From Acidipropionibacterium virtanenii (GTDB lineage: Bacteria > Actinomycetota > Actinomycetes > Propionibacteriales > Propionibacteriaceae): 64,000 nt of DNA. Positions within the stretch are counted from its first letter, which is position 1. Each line of letters opens with the position of its first letter. Positions 46,179 through 56,426 of the stretch are shown in pieces. The translations under genes and the position numbers were made by a program. The stretch covers positions 1,240,001 to 1,304,000 of the forward strand of contig NZ_CP025198.1 in NCBI RefSeq assembly GCF_003325455.1, read 5' to 3'. The notes under the pieces are model-generated. The model was not told the DNA's origin, did no database searches, and saw only the letters and a list, made by a program, of their open reading frames with translations.

Positions 46179-46679
46179 ATGAACCCGACTGAGCTGACAG
46201 CACCTGTGCACTTCCATCTCCAGCGTCCAACCGGAGTCGTAATCGATGAGGGCCGGGCGACAAGCCGGGTACGGTTCGAGCCACTCCCCTCAGCCGAGCA
46301 GTTGGCTCCATCCATGCTGGCTGCCTACCGAGGGACTCCCGATGACGAGGGTGAGACTCTGGAGGACACCGTTGAGGTCATCCGATCGACGATGGACGGC
46401 GGCTTCGGGAGGTGGCTCGCTGAAGCGTCCTTTCTCGCCTTCGACGTGGGAACAGGTGCTCCGATAGGCGCGATCCTCATCGCGCGAGAACATGATGGGA
46501 CGCCGTTCATCGCCTTCGTGTTCATACACCCAGGCAAGACTGGGAACGGCGTGGCCTCAGCCCTAATCTCCCATGTGTGCCGTGTACTGTCAGAAGCCGG
46601 AATGCCCGAACTACGACTCTGGGTGAGCGCCGCCAATAAACGAGCGCTACGCCTCTATCGCCATCTCGGGTTTGAATGA
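46179..46679 (+). CDS. GNAT-family N-acetyltransferase
   Basis: 166 residues from ATG 46179. ASFLAFDVGTGAPIGAILIAREHDGTPFIAFVFIHPGKTGNGVASALISHVCRVL contains the acetyl-CoA loop (usually Q/RxxGxG/A, here KTGNGVA), and LRLWVSAANKRALRLYRHLGFE is the closing GNAT motif. The acceptor is unknown. It is the only apparently intact gene between the two AbiE loci and may be cargo of the mobile region. Confidence 0.82.
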   Translation: MNPTELTAPVHFHLQRPTGVVIDEGRATSRVRFEPLPSAEQLAPSMLAAYRGTPDDEGETLEDTVEVIRSTMDGGFGRWLAEASFLAFDVGTGAPIGAILIAREHDGTPFIAFVFIHPGKTGNGVASALISHVCRVLSEAGMPELRLWVSAANKRALRLYRHLGFE

Positions 46680-46713
46680 CATCCTCGCCTGACCCATTCA
46701 CAGCCGGTACCCG

Positions 46714-46861
46714 GATCAGGCACGATCCGAGGCGGTTCGTCTATCACGGGAGGGCATGACGATGCGTGCATCGGCCGACGTTGGGTGTGGACCGCAAGGC
46801 CGTGTGTGCTGTGCTCATCAAAGCTGGTCTGACGGACGACGAGCAGTCGGCAAGAGTCTGA
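46714..46861 (+). pseudogene. Fragment of a resolvase-type helix-turn-helix gene (copy 2)
   Basis: In-frame pieces SEAVRLSREGMTMRA and, after a frame slip, VCAVLIKAGLTDDEQSARV match the second helix-turn-helix of the fragment at 44649-44909. The two share exact words TCACGGGAGGGCATG and TGTGGACCGCAAGGCC. It is a relic with no start. Confidence 0.55.
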
Positions 46862-46874
46862 AACCACAGGGGTG

Positions 46875-47373
46875 TCAGGACCATTTGTAGTCGGACGAGG
46901 ACCAACGAAACCCTTCGACTTCCCGCCGAAGCACCGGATCAGCAAAGGCGGAGCAGCTGTCGAGGAGACCCTGGAAGCTCTCGGGCGTCGTGGCGACGAG
47001 ATTCTGCTTGCGTCGCCAAGCCGTCCATTTTCGCTGTGCGCCGTCTGCTATGTCGTCCAGCACCTCAGCCAGCGGCGCGAGTTCTACCTGTCGACTCGCA
47101 GCAACGATGGCGAGTGAGCGCATCATGTCGTCACCACCGATGTCGACCTTCGCAGCCAACAACGCTACATCGACGAAGTCGCGCCACCTGGTGTTCGCGG
47201 CGCCACGCTCGACGGCCGTGACGATCTTCTCTGCCAGGACCATCGTCACCGGGTACGCCAGAACATCGATCTCACCCCCCAGCAACCTCGGAAGTCCTGT
47301 CCTCACAGGCGCAGGCCACACGGGGTCGCCGAAGTTGACATCCACGTGGAACGAAATCTTCGCAGACGCCAGG
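46875..47373 (-). pseudogene. AbiEii toxin gene, 3' part, separated by the IS21-like element
   Basis: Encodes LASAKISFHVDVNFGDPVWPAP, then LPRLLGGEIDVLAYPVTMVLAEKIVTAVERG and RWRDFVDVALLA. This is the C-terminal half of an AbiEii/AbiGii nucleotidyltransferase toxin. Joining base 47373 to the upstream part at 49978, and so removing the element and one copy of the 6-bp duplication, restores the frame exactly: VHIIAH + LASAKISFHV. The apparent start MTHDYPAPKSPN in this frame comes from the IS end. Confidence 0.85.
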
Positions 47374-47495
47374 TGAATATTCGGGCTCTTGGGGGCCGGG
47401 TAGTCGTGTGTCATGGGGCCGGTGATGGCGTGTGTGGGGGCCAGGGCTGGTGGCTGCCGGGGCCATGGGCCCTGGCCCCGTCTGGGAGGGGCGGG

Positions 47496-48255
47496 TCAGC
47501 TGAGCGCTTGGGCCGCGTGGGCGGTGTGTTCCCTCATGTTGATCTCGCCGGTGTTGATCCAGGTGGCGTTGTGGACGATGCGGTCGGTGATCGCGTCGGC
47601 ATGGACTCCGCCACCGAGTCGGGTATGCCAGTCCTTCTTGGCGTACTGGGTCGCGAAGATCGTGGACCCGGTGTCGTAGCGGCGTTCCATCAACTCCAGC
47701 AGCATGGCCCTCATGGACTCGTCGGGCCGGTCGAGGAGCCACTCGTCGAGGACCAGCACGGTGAAGGCCGTGTACTTCTTGATGAACTTCGCGGTGCCTT
47801 GGGGGCGGTCACCAGCGGCCTGCCAGGCCTCGGCCAGGTCCGGCATCCGGACGACGTGGGCCCGGTACCGGTGGGTGCAGGCGGGGCTGACGATCGCCGA
47901 GGCCAGGTAGGACTTCCCGGATCCGGTGAAGCCCTGGAGCACGATGTTGCGATGGGCGGTCACGAACCCGCAGGCCCCCAGTTCGGCCAGGACTGAACGA
48001 TCCAGGCCGCGCTGGTCGACCAGGTCCACCGATCGCAGGTCCGCGGCCGGGTAGCGCAGCCCGGCCCGCCGGAGCAGGCCTGTGATCTTGGTGTCGGTGA
48101 ACGCCGTGTAGGCGTCATCGACGGCCAGGCGGATCCGTGTCGGCGAACGCCAGACCGACCGACAACTGCTCGTCGGGGGCCTCCAGAGCGCCCAGCAGAT
48201 CGGTCGACCCCATCTCACGGAGTGTGCATGCGGTCTCGATATCGATGATGCTCAC
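47496..48255 (-). pseudogene. istB: IstB-like transposition helper ATPase, frameshifted
   Basis: From GTG 48255 (GGAGGAG upstream) the frame reads SIIDIETACTLREMGSTDLLGALEAPDEQLSV. The AAA+ body lies in another frame: RLAVDDAYTAFTDTKITGLLRRAGLRYPAADLR, Walker A GFTGSGKSYLASAIV, VLVLDEWLLDRP, LLELMERRYDTGSTIFATQYAKKDWH. A one-base change near 48140 separates the two. IstB activates the IstA transposase with ATP. The intact body might still be made from an internal start. Confidence 0.82.
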
Positions 48256-49810
48256 TGCTGGTCTCCTCCGTAGTAGGAGGCCCCGCGGACGAATCCGGCC
48301 CCCGGGTCCTCGGGCTGGCTGGTTGCCTGGTCGTCGGCGCAGTCACGGCCAGCGGCCAGGATGGGGTTCAGGTGCGCGTAGCGGGGCGAGCCGATCCCTG
48401 ATTCCAGGCCGATACGGGCGACGGGGAAGACGGGCCGCCGAGTAGCGGTGTGACAGTCGCAGGACCGCCAGAGCCGGGTTGATCGGCTGATCGGCGGCGG
48501 GCACGGAGGCGAAGATCCGCTCGATCACTGTGGTGGTGGCTGTCCCGATCCGCTCGGCCCAGGTGACCAGGCGGTCCTGATCCCAGGGCTGCCAGCCGCC
48601 TCCGGGCGGCATGTCGGCCTCGCGGGTCGAGTACTGGTTGACCGCCGTGGCCGGCAGCAGCCGGTGACTGGCCAGGCGTTGATCGGGCGACCAGACCTCC
48701 AGCGTGGAGGCCGTCAGCTTCAGATCGACGTGCTCTCCGGCATGGGTCCAACCCACCGAGTAGTGATTCCTGGCCCAGGTCACGTGCCCGTCACGGCCGA
48801 CCCGCCGGCGCCTGACCCATGTCGAGACCTCGAACGTGACTGCCGGCAGGGGCCGCAGGAGCGGCTGCTCCTCGGTGGTGAACACGGAGGACCGGGAACC
48901 GGGACGTTTCTGGAACGGGGCGGTGTTATAGGCCTCGACACGTTCTCTGATCGCCTCGCGCAGATCGGCCAGGCTCGTGAACGTGCGATCCCGCAGTGCG
49001 GCGATCACCACCGTGGCGACGTGACCGACCGTGTTCTCCACACTCGCCTTGTCCTTCGGACGGCGGACCCGCCCGGGCAGCACGGCCGCCGAGTAGTGGC
49101 CGGCCAGTTCCCGATACGCGTCATTGCCGACGATCTCCCCGTCACGAGGATGGGAGATCACCCCGGTCTTCAGGTTGTCGCACACGATCCGGGGCACCGA
49201 ACCGCCGAAGAACTCGTACATCGCCACATGGGCCCGCAGCCAGGTCGCCTGGCGCATGTCTAGGGTCGGCTCGACGAACGCGTACCGGGAGAACGGCAGG
49301 CAGGCTACGAACAGGTACACCGTGGCCACCTCTCCGGTGGCCGGGTCGATCAGCTCCATCGTGGGCGGCGCACCAGTCCACCTCGACCGTGCGCCCCGCC
49401 TTGTGGCCGACTCGGGAGTCCACCCCGCTCACCGCGACGTGATGCTCATATCCCCGGCAGAACCGGTCGTAGCTCATCGCCACCCCGCCGGTGGCGGCGA
49501 CCTTGTCGGCGTACTCGCCGTGCAGCAGCTTCAACGTCACCCCGACCCGGGCCAACTGCCGGTGGACCTCGGCCCAGTCCGGCTGGACGAACACGCTGAC
49601 ATGCTCGCCCCGGCCCGGGAACAGGAGGGCATACACCTCGCCGTCCTCGCGCTCGGCCACGTCATCCCATCCCACGCCGAGCCGATCGGCGGCCTCCAGG
49701 ACCGCGGCAACGCTCTTACGGGCGACTCCCTGGGATGTGGCGATCGCCCTGCCCGACAGCCCTTGAGCGCGTAGGCGGAGCACTCGCTTCGCCGGAATCC
49801 GATTTACCAT
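48252..49810 (-). pseudogene. istA: IstA-like DDE transposase, broken by two frameshifts
   Basis: Reading starts at 49810 with a helix-turn-helix (RVLRLRAQGLSGRAIATSQGVARKSVAAVL) and runs to AGRTVEVDW. Near 49370 the frame shifts to MELIDPATGEVATVYLFVACLPFSRYAFVEPTLDM and the DDE catalytic core (VCDNLKTGV, RPKDKASVENTV). Near 48430 it must shift again to PVARIGLESGIGSPRYAHLNPILAAG and end at the TGA that overlaps the istB start. The element is probably immobile unless these indels are assembly errors. Confidence 0.82.
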
Positions 49811-49971
49811 CGTGGATAGCTCCTTCCGTCACGTGCCTCTCACATGACGGAGGGAGCCTAAGCAGACCGGTCCCCAACACCACCACAGGTGGTCCCCACC
49901 CACACAATCCCGCCCAACAACGACTGGCCCCCACACACGCCATCACCGGGACCCACGAGCGCAAATATTCA

Positions 49972-50371
49972 GCCAGGTGCGCGATGATGTGGACTCGCAC
50001 GCCGTGATATTCCGAATCGTCCCGGATTTCCTCTCCTCGCACCGAGCTGGTCGCGAATTTGAGGCCGTCATCGAGCTCGATGGCAGCGATCGAGCGGACT
50101 CGGTCCTCAGCCTCGGCAACATCATTGGGGAAGCCGGATGCCGACAGATCGATGTCGCGCGTCGGGCGCCGGGCCGAGAATGCCGCCATCAGCACTCCAC
50201 CTTTGAGGATCAGCTGGTCGGCGTACTGCGACGCCGACAGTCGGGCGAGGAACCCCTCCAGTGCAAAGAGGGACAGGTACTCGGCGACATCGCGTCCCTG
50301 TCGCCTCGCCAGATTCCGCAGATCGTTGTAGGTACGACCTGAAGGGGTCCGCGAGGTGGAGCCGGACTCAT
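49972..50371 (-). pseudogene. AbiEii toxin gene, 5' part, with an early frameshift
   Basis: The body reads GRTYNDLRNLARRQGRDVAEYLSLFALEGFLARL, QLILKGGVLMAAFSARRPTRDIDL and EYHGVRVHIIAH, which includes the KGG and DIDL nucleotidyltransferase signature. The only start, ATG 50371 overlapping the antitoxin stop, is in a different frame, so one base has been lost within the first ten or so codons. The gene is then cut by the IS21-like element. Both lesions kill the toxin. Confidence 0.82.
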
Positions 50372-50934
50372 GTCAGGACCTCCAGCGTTGTGCGGATCGA
50401 GAGGTACGCCTTCGGGAACGACTTCGCCATGGAGAGCAGCGTCGACGGGTAGTGGCCGGGTTGGTGTAACCATCGTTTGAGCGCGGTGACCGCCGTGTCG
50501 CTTCCCTCTTGATGGGCCAATCTGAACATGTCAATGATCGTCCGCTCGGCAGAATAGGCGAACAATCCGGAACTGCCATCCAGTACCTCACGCCCGATCT
50601 GGAATGTTGTCGGGTCGAAGCTGTGCCACGTGACATGATCGAAACCTGCCGGGTGGCGGAGCCCCCTCGGGAGAGCGATGTCCATACCTATGGGTATCTC
50701 ATCGCTCAGCCCGTGATTGACCAATGCGCTCGTCAAACACATTGTCGCTGACGGCTGGACGGCCGTTGCCGCTGCAAGCGATTCCAGTGACGGGTCGAAC
50801 GACCCGGACATGACGAAGACGCCGCGGCCTATGCGCTCGAACGCACCACTGTCAACGCCCTTGTAGACCTGATCCTTGCGCAGACCCGATGCACGCGCGT
50901 CGGCCAAAGTGAACGCTGCTGGCAGAGCACCCAT
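50368..50934 (-). CDS. AbiEi-type antitoxin, intact
   Basis: 188 residues from ATG 50934, which has AGGAGG at ideal distance. The winged-helix start FTLADARASGLRKDQVYKGVDSGAFERIGRGVFVM and the following CLTSALVNHGLSDEIPIGMDIALPRG, RTIIDMFRLAHQEGSDTAVTALKRWL match the type IV antitoxin AbiEi (DUF4095-like helix-turn-helix plus C-domain). It represses the operon and neutralises AbiEii. Its toxin partner downstream is frameshifted and split by an insertion sequence, so this is an orphan antitoxin. Confidence 0.85.
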   Translation of the reverse strand: MGALPAAFTLADARASGLRKDQVYKGVDSGAFERIGRGVFVMSGSFDPSLESLAAATAVQPSATMCLTSALVNHGLSDEIPIGMDIALPRGLRHPAGFDHVTWHSFDPTTFQIGREVLDGSSGLFAYSAERTIIDMFRLAHQEGSDTAVTALKRWLHQPGHYPSTLLSMAKSFPKAYLSIRTTLEVLT

Positions 50935-50969
50935 ACAACACCTCCTATCCGCATACACGTCTACGCTAC

Positions 50970-51404
50970 GTGTCAGCGTTTAGGAAGTCCAGGGGGCACA
51001 CCGCCCGTTGCGAACCAGAGGGAACTTCACGCGAGAAGGCGCACCAGTTCGTTCCAGTCGTTGTTGACTACGCCAACAGACTCACACGGGAGCGCATCGC
51101 CCGGAAGCACGGGATCCATGTTCTAGCCCTCCGAAAGAGGCTGCGCGAGGCTGGCGTCGACACCCATGGTCGCCTGAGCGCGCTGAGTGACGAGGAACTG
51201 CGGTCCGCCCGAGGGGCAGTCTCGGACGGGGCCAGCGTTCGGGCCACAGCCCGCCGGCTCGGTGTCACGCACACGACGCTCCACAGCGCATTGCATCGAG
51301 CCGAGAGGCAGCCAAGGTCGCTGTTGCGCACCACCAGAGACCGCCAGACCGGACGCGTCCGGGTGCACGATCACCATTGCAAACCAGAGGAAAAACCCAC
51401 CTGA
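50970..51404 (+). CDS. Small protein with two resolvase-like helix-turn-helix units
   Basis: 144 residues from GTG 50970. RERIARKHGIHVLALRKRLREAGV and SVRATARRLGVTHTTLHSALHRAE are two consecutive helix-turn-helix units, similar in layout to the fragments at 44649 and 46714. No recombinase catalytic domain is present. It may be a transferred DNA-binding remnant or a small regulator. It is divergent from the AbiEi antitoxin gene, sharing the short promoter region. Confidence 0.5.
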   Translation: MSAFRKSRGHTARCEPEGTSREKAHQFVPVVVDYANRLTRERIARKHGIHVLALRKRLREAGVDTHGRLSALSDEELRSARGAVSDGASVRATARRLGVTHTTLHSALHRAERQPRSLLRTTRDRQTGRVRVHDHHCKPEEKPT

Positions 51405-51425
51405 CCAGGGGATACCGGAAACGGA

Positions 51426-51455
51426 AACGGCCCCGATCCAAGAACCGAGGCCGTT
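51426..51455 (-). terminator. Terminator downstream of tRNA-His
   Basis: Stem AACGGCC / GGCCGTT with a 16-nt loop region, followed on the minus strand by a T-rich TTTCCGTTT. It lies a few bases after the tRNA 3' end. Confidence 0.7.
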
Positions 51456-51462
51456 GCATCCG

Positions 51463-51536
51463 GGTGGATAACGGGACTTGAACCCGCGACCCCCTGGACC
51501 ACAACCAGGTGCTCTACCGACTGAGCTATATCCACC
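51463..51536 (-). tRNA. tRNA-His (GTG)
   Basis: Minus-strand cloverleaf: G(-1) then acceptor GTGGATA/TATCCAC, D arm TAGCTCAGTCGGTAGAGC, anticodon loop TTGTGGT giving anticodon GTG, and T arm GCGGGTTCAAGTCCCGT. The extra 5' G paired with C73 is the His identity feature. CCA is not encoded. Confidence 0.96.
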
Positions 51537-51638
51537 ATGCCGCCCGATCACTCGGGCAACTCGGAGAGAGTATCGGGTTTCGCGCGGGCTTGGCAAACCG
51601 GGCTCTACGCACCCGATCCCAGGCGTGCGCGGCCGGGC

Positions 51639-52262
51639 TCAGGCCTGCTCGCGCCCAGATCCGGTGAGCAGTCCCTGGTACTTCCCGGCGATCTCGGTGG
51701 CCTTCTCCGAACTCGGACCGGGGGCCGCCACCATCAGCGCCTCGCGCCAGTACATGAGCTCCTCGATCGATTCCTGGATGTCGGCCAGGGCGCGGTGGTT
51801 GCCCTGCTTGGCGGGCGCGTGGCGGAAGGCGCCGGGGTACCAGCGTCGCGCCAGCTCCTTGATGGAGGAGACGTCGACGTTGCGGTAGTGGGTGTAGCCC
51901 TCCAGCTCCGGCATGTCCTTGGCCAGGAAGGAGCGGTCGGTGCCGATCGTGTTGCCGGCCAGCGGGGCCTTGCCGGCCTCGGGCACGTACGTCTTGATGT
52001 AGTTCAGGACCTGCGCCTGGGCCTCATCCATGCTCAATCCAGAGTCCAGCTCGTCGAGCAGCCCGGAGTGGGTGTGCATGCCGCGCACGAAATCGTTCAT
52101 GTGCTCCAGCCAGGCCGGCTGGGGCTTGATGATGACGTCGACCCCCTCACCCTGGACGTTGAGATCGCCGTCGGTCACCAGGGCGGCGACCTCGATCAGT
52201 CCGTCATGGACCAGGTCGAGCCCGGTCATCTCGCAGTCGATCCACACAAGCATGTTGTTCAC
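51639..52262 (-). CDS. orn: Oligoribonuclease
   Basis: 207 residues. The DEDDh exonuclease motifs are intact: MLVWIDCEMTGLD at the start, NTIGTDRSFLAKDMPEL in the middle, and HRALADIQESIEEL at the end. Orn degrades 2-5 nt RNAs and pGpG in the cytoplasm and is essential in many bacteria. GTG 52262 is used; ATG 52253 is an alternative, while the longer frame to 52340 is unlikely. It lies between two tRNA genes, convergent with neither. Confidence 0.95.
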   Translation of the reverse strand: MNNMLVWIDCEMTGLDLVHDGLIEVAALVTDGDLNVQGEGVDVIIKPQPAWLEHMNDFVRGMHTHSGLLDELDSGLSMDEAQAQVLNYIKTYVPEAGKAPLAGNTIGTDRSFLAKDMPELEGYTHYRNVDVSSIKELARRWYPGAFRHAPAKQGNHRALADIQESIEELMYWREALMVAAPGPSSEKATEIAGKYQGLLTGSGREQA

Positions 52263-52356
52263 ACCCCCAACCCTAGACGCCGCCCGCCGATCGCAGGCAG
52301 GTCGGTGACGGTGCAGCTGGGCCCGAACGCCCGAATCCACTAAACTCGCGAGCGCT

Positions 52357-52432
52357 GGCCCGGTAGCTCAGCGGATAGAGCAGCAGCCTTCTAATCTGTC
52401 GCGCGTGGGTTCGATTCCCACCCGGGCCGCCA
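52357..52432 (+). tRNA. tRNA-Arg (TCT)
   Basis: Acceptor GGCCCGG/CCGGGCC, D arm TAGCTCAGCGGATAGAGC, anticodon loop CTTCTAA giving TCT, T arm GTGGGTTCGATTCCCAC, G73 and encoded CCA. 76 nt. Confidence 0.96.
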
Positions 52433-52473
52433 CACACCCTGACGATGCCCACCCGGTCGGTAGGGTGGCCGGT

Positions 52474-53811
52474 ATGTCCGGTTCGATCGTGTCCCAGCGG
52501 CCCTGGTGGTCGCGGCTGGTGCGCAATCCGTGGACCTGGATCGTGCTGGCGACGATCCTCGCCTCGGCCGCGCTGCTGTACAGCCAGTACCGGATATTCC
52601 ACGCCGACACCCCCGTCACCGTCGACGGCAAGAAGTACCTGATCCCCGGCATCACGATGCGCTCCTTCAAGATCGCCTTCCAGTACGCCTGGCCCACGGC
52701 GGCGGTGTGGTCGCTGCTGTTCATCTGGCTGGACCGCTTCCGCACCCGCCACCTGGCGATCTGGTTCACGGTCTTCGCCTGGGGGGGACCGGTGGCCACC
52801 ACCGCCAGCCTCCACATCAACACCTGGATGGCCGGCCTGCTCAAGGTCGACGGCGGCGTCGACCCCACCCAGGGAGCTGGGCCGGCGATCTATTCGGCGC
52901 CCTTCGTCGAGGAGACCTGCAAGGCCACGATCCTGTTCCTGCTGGCCCTGTTCATGCGCGAGAGACTCACCTCGATCGTGCAGACGGTGAGCCTGGCCGG
53001 GCTGTCGGCGATCGGCTTCGCCTTCATCGAGAACGTCATCTACTACGCGCGGGCCGACAACTACGCCCGCATCACCATCGCCGCCGGCGACCCCATCGAG
53101 GCGGTCCGCAGGCAGGCCTTCCTGCGCGGCGTCGTGACCTCATTCGGACACCCGCTGTTCACCTCGATGACCGGCATCGGGCTGGCCCTGGGCCTGCGCT
53201 CGCGCAGCCGGCTGGTGCGGATCCTCGCCCCGGTCACCGGATTCCTGGGAGCGGTGATCGGCCACATGGCCTTCAACGGCACCCTGTCGGTGGTCCCGGA
53301 GGACAAGCTCATGACGTACTGGTTCATCGCCCTGGGGCTGGTGGCCTCCGTCGTGGTGTTCCTGGTGATCCGGCTGTTCCGCGAGGGCCGGATGATCCGC
53401 AACCGGCTGGGCGATTACGTGGTGATGGGATGGTTGACGCCGCGCGACCCGATCGTGCTGTCAGCGATGCGGCGGCGCTGGTGGATCGGTTTCGTGGCCC
53501 TGTCCCACGGACTGCGGACGTGGTGGGCGACGCTGGCCTTCATGCGCGCCACCACCGAGCTCGCCTACCTGCGCGACGCCGTGACCCGCGGGACGGTGGA
53601 CGGGGCCGAGGCGCGCCAGAAGGAACTGCTCGACCGGATCGAGGGGCTGCGCCCCCGCGCCGTCACCGAGTCGGCCGGCGCCCGCCCGGTGCCGCCGCAT
53701 CTGCCGGCATGGTGGCCGCGCCGCCGCCAGATCGCCCAGGCCGTGCGGAGATTCGCGCCCCCGGCGCCGGGTTCGCGTCCGGCCGCCGGCTGGGCTCCGC
53801 CGCGTCCCTGA
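52474..53811 (+). CDS. PrsW-family intramembrane metalloprotease
   Basis: 445 residues from ATG 52474. About eight hydrophobic helices occupy the first 320 residues. The PrsW motifs are YSAPFVEETCKATILFLLALF (EExxK type), IGFAFIENVIYYARA, VVTSFGHPLFTSMTGIGLALG and IGHMAFNG, whose Glu and His residues should bind zinc. The C-terminal 110 residues are cytoplasmic and Pro/Arg-rich. PrsW proteins cut membrane-bound anti-sigma factors in Bacillus; actinobacterial targets are mostly unknown. Confidence 0.88.
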   Translation: MSGSIVSQRPWWSRLVRNPWTWIVLATILASAALLYSQYRIFHADTPVTVDGKKYLIPGITMRSFKIAFQYAWPTAAVWSLLFIWLDRFRTRHLAIWFTVFAWGGPVATTASLHINTWMAGLLKVDGGVDPTQGAGPAIYSAPFVEETCKATILFLLALFMRERLTSIVQTVSLAGLSAIGFAFIENVIYYARADNYARITIAAGDPIEAVRRQAFLRGVVTSFGHPLFTSMTGIGLALGLRSRSRLVRILAPVTGFLGAVIGHMAFNGTLSVVPEDKLMTYWFIALGLVASVVVFLVIRLFREGRMIRNRLGDYVVMGWLTPRDPIVLSAMRRRWWIGFVALSHGLRTWWATLAFMRATTELAYLRDAVTRGTVDGAEARQKELLDRIEGLRPRAVTESAGARPVPPHLPAWWPRRRQIAQAVRRFAPPAPGSRPAAGWAPPRP

Positions 53812-53824
53812 ATCGCCCTCGCCG

Positions 53825-53923
53825 GGAGTTGTCCACAGGGGAGGCCCGAAGAGGCCCTCACGAGAAGTTGTCCACAGGGGAGGCCCGAAGAGGCCCTCAC
53901 GAGAAGTTGTCCACAGATCTGCC
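53825..53923 (+). repeat. 39-bp tandem repeat carrying three DnaA boxes
   Basis: Two full units and one partial unit (starts 53825, 53864, 53903). Each contains TTGTCCACA, the actinobacterial DnaA-box consensus, at 53829, 53868 and 53907 in the same orientation. The rest of each unit is GC-rich with GGCC repeats. It lies between prsW and the ssb-like gene, about 60 bp before the latter, so DnaA may bind at this promoter. Confidence 0.8.
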
Positions 53924-53983
53924 CGCAGCCGACAGATCGACCCCTCCCGCACCGATAACTGAGGTGAGAGGGAAGGAGTTGCG

Positions 53984-54499
53984 ATGGACGCGAACATCTC
54001 ATTCACCGGCAATCTCGGCACCGATGTCGATTTCGTCCGCAGGGAGAACTGGTGCGGGGCGCGCTTCCGCGTCGCCCAGACCCCGCGGTTCATGCGGGAC
54101 GGGGTCTGGATCGACGGGGAGACCACCTGGCTGTCGGTGCGGGTCAACGGCAGACTGGCCGAGCACTGCAAGGAGAGTCTGAACAAGGGCGATCCGGTGG
54201 TCGTCGTGGGCCGGCTGCGCACCCAGGTATGGACCACCCAGGAAGGGGTCCAGCGCGAGCAGCAGGTGGTGCAGGCCATCTCGGTCGGCCACGACCTGCA
54301 GCGGGGCAGGAGCCGGATGATCCGCCCGGCGCCGCGTCCCGAGGAGGCCCCGATCAGCGACCCGACGGGTCGCTTCGCGGACCCGGAGCAGGCCGAGGAC
54401 GCTCCGGTGCCCGAGCGGCCGGAGCCCCTCGCAGAGGGTCCGGCAGAGGTCGACGGCATGGTCGTCGATCGTGACACGGGGGAGGTGCTGTCTGGGTGA
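53984..54499 (+). CDS. Single-stranded DNA-binding protein-like
   Basis: 171 residues. The OB-fold is clear: ISFTGNLGTDVDF, WLSVRVNGRLAEHCKESLNKGDPVVVVGRLRTQVWTTQEG. The C-terminal third is acidic and Pro-rich, but it ends GEVLSG and lacks the usual DDxPF tip, so this is likely a second, non-canonical SSB and not the main replication SSB next to rpsF/rplI. Spacing from a triple DnaA-box repeat suggests replication-linked control. Confidence 0.85.
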   Translation: MDANISFTGNLGTDVDFVRRENWCGARFRVAQTPRFMRDGVWIDGETTWLSVRVNGRLAEHCKESLNKGDPVVVVGRLRTQVWTTQEGVQREQQVVQAISVGHDLQRGRSRMIRPAPRPEEAPISDPTGRFADPEQAEDAPVPERPEPLAEGPAEVDGMVVDRDTGEVLSG

Positions 54500-54557
54500 C
54501 CCGATGATCCGCACTCCCCGCGTTCTCCTCCGGAGCGTCGAGTTGGAGTTCCTCCTA

Positions 54558-54590
54558 CCTGCCCGGGCCGCCGTCGGTGGCCCGGGCAGG
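54558..54590. terminator. Strong hairpin between ssb-like gene and ettA
   Basis: Perfect 12-bp stem CCTGCCCGGGCC / GGCCCGGGCAGG with a 9-nt loop and no T-run after it. It could terminate the ssb transcript or attenuate read-through into ettA. Confidence 0.55.
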
Positions 54591-54716
54591 GCGCGGCTGG
54601 CATACTGGCCGGGGTCGCCCGGTCGGGGGAACGCGGCGACGGTCCAGGTCTTTCCAGTCCACGAGGTCCGGGTTCACAGGGCCGCGAGTTCAGCACGCCA
54701 GTCACGAGGAGCGCCG

Positions 54717-56405
<1,689 letters not shown>

Positions 56406-56426
56406 TCCCGTAGCGGAATCCGCGAT

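Larger units (their letters stand above)
47374..49971 (-). mobile_element. IS21-family insertion sequence, 2598 bp, inside abiEii
   Basis: Ends read TGAATATTCGGGCTCTTGGG (left) and TGAATATTTGCGCTCGTGGG (right, reversed), 17 of 20 identical, giving the TG...CA termini of IS21. The 6-bp target GCCAGG is duplicated at 47368-47373 and 49972-49977. A second inverted repeat of 26 bp containing GGTGATGGCGTGTGTGGGGG lies just inside each end (47419-47444 and 49924-49949), like the multiple transposase-binding sites of this family. It carries istA and istB in the usual order on the minus strand, both with frameshifts. Confidence 0.9.

Noticed and set aside
48252-49810. Programmed frameshifting in istA
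   Set aside because: IS21-family istA is not known to use it, two shifts would be needed, and I see no slippery heptamer; decay is simpler.
53825-53923. Chromosomal replication origin
   Set aside because: Only three DnaA boxes in a tandem repeat, no AT-rich unwinding element, and no dnaA, dnaN or rpmH nearby.
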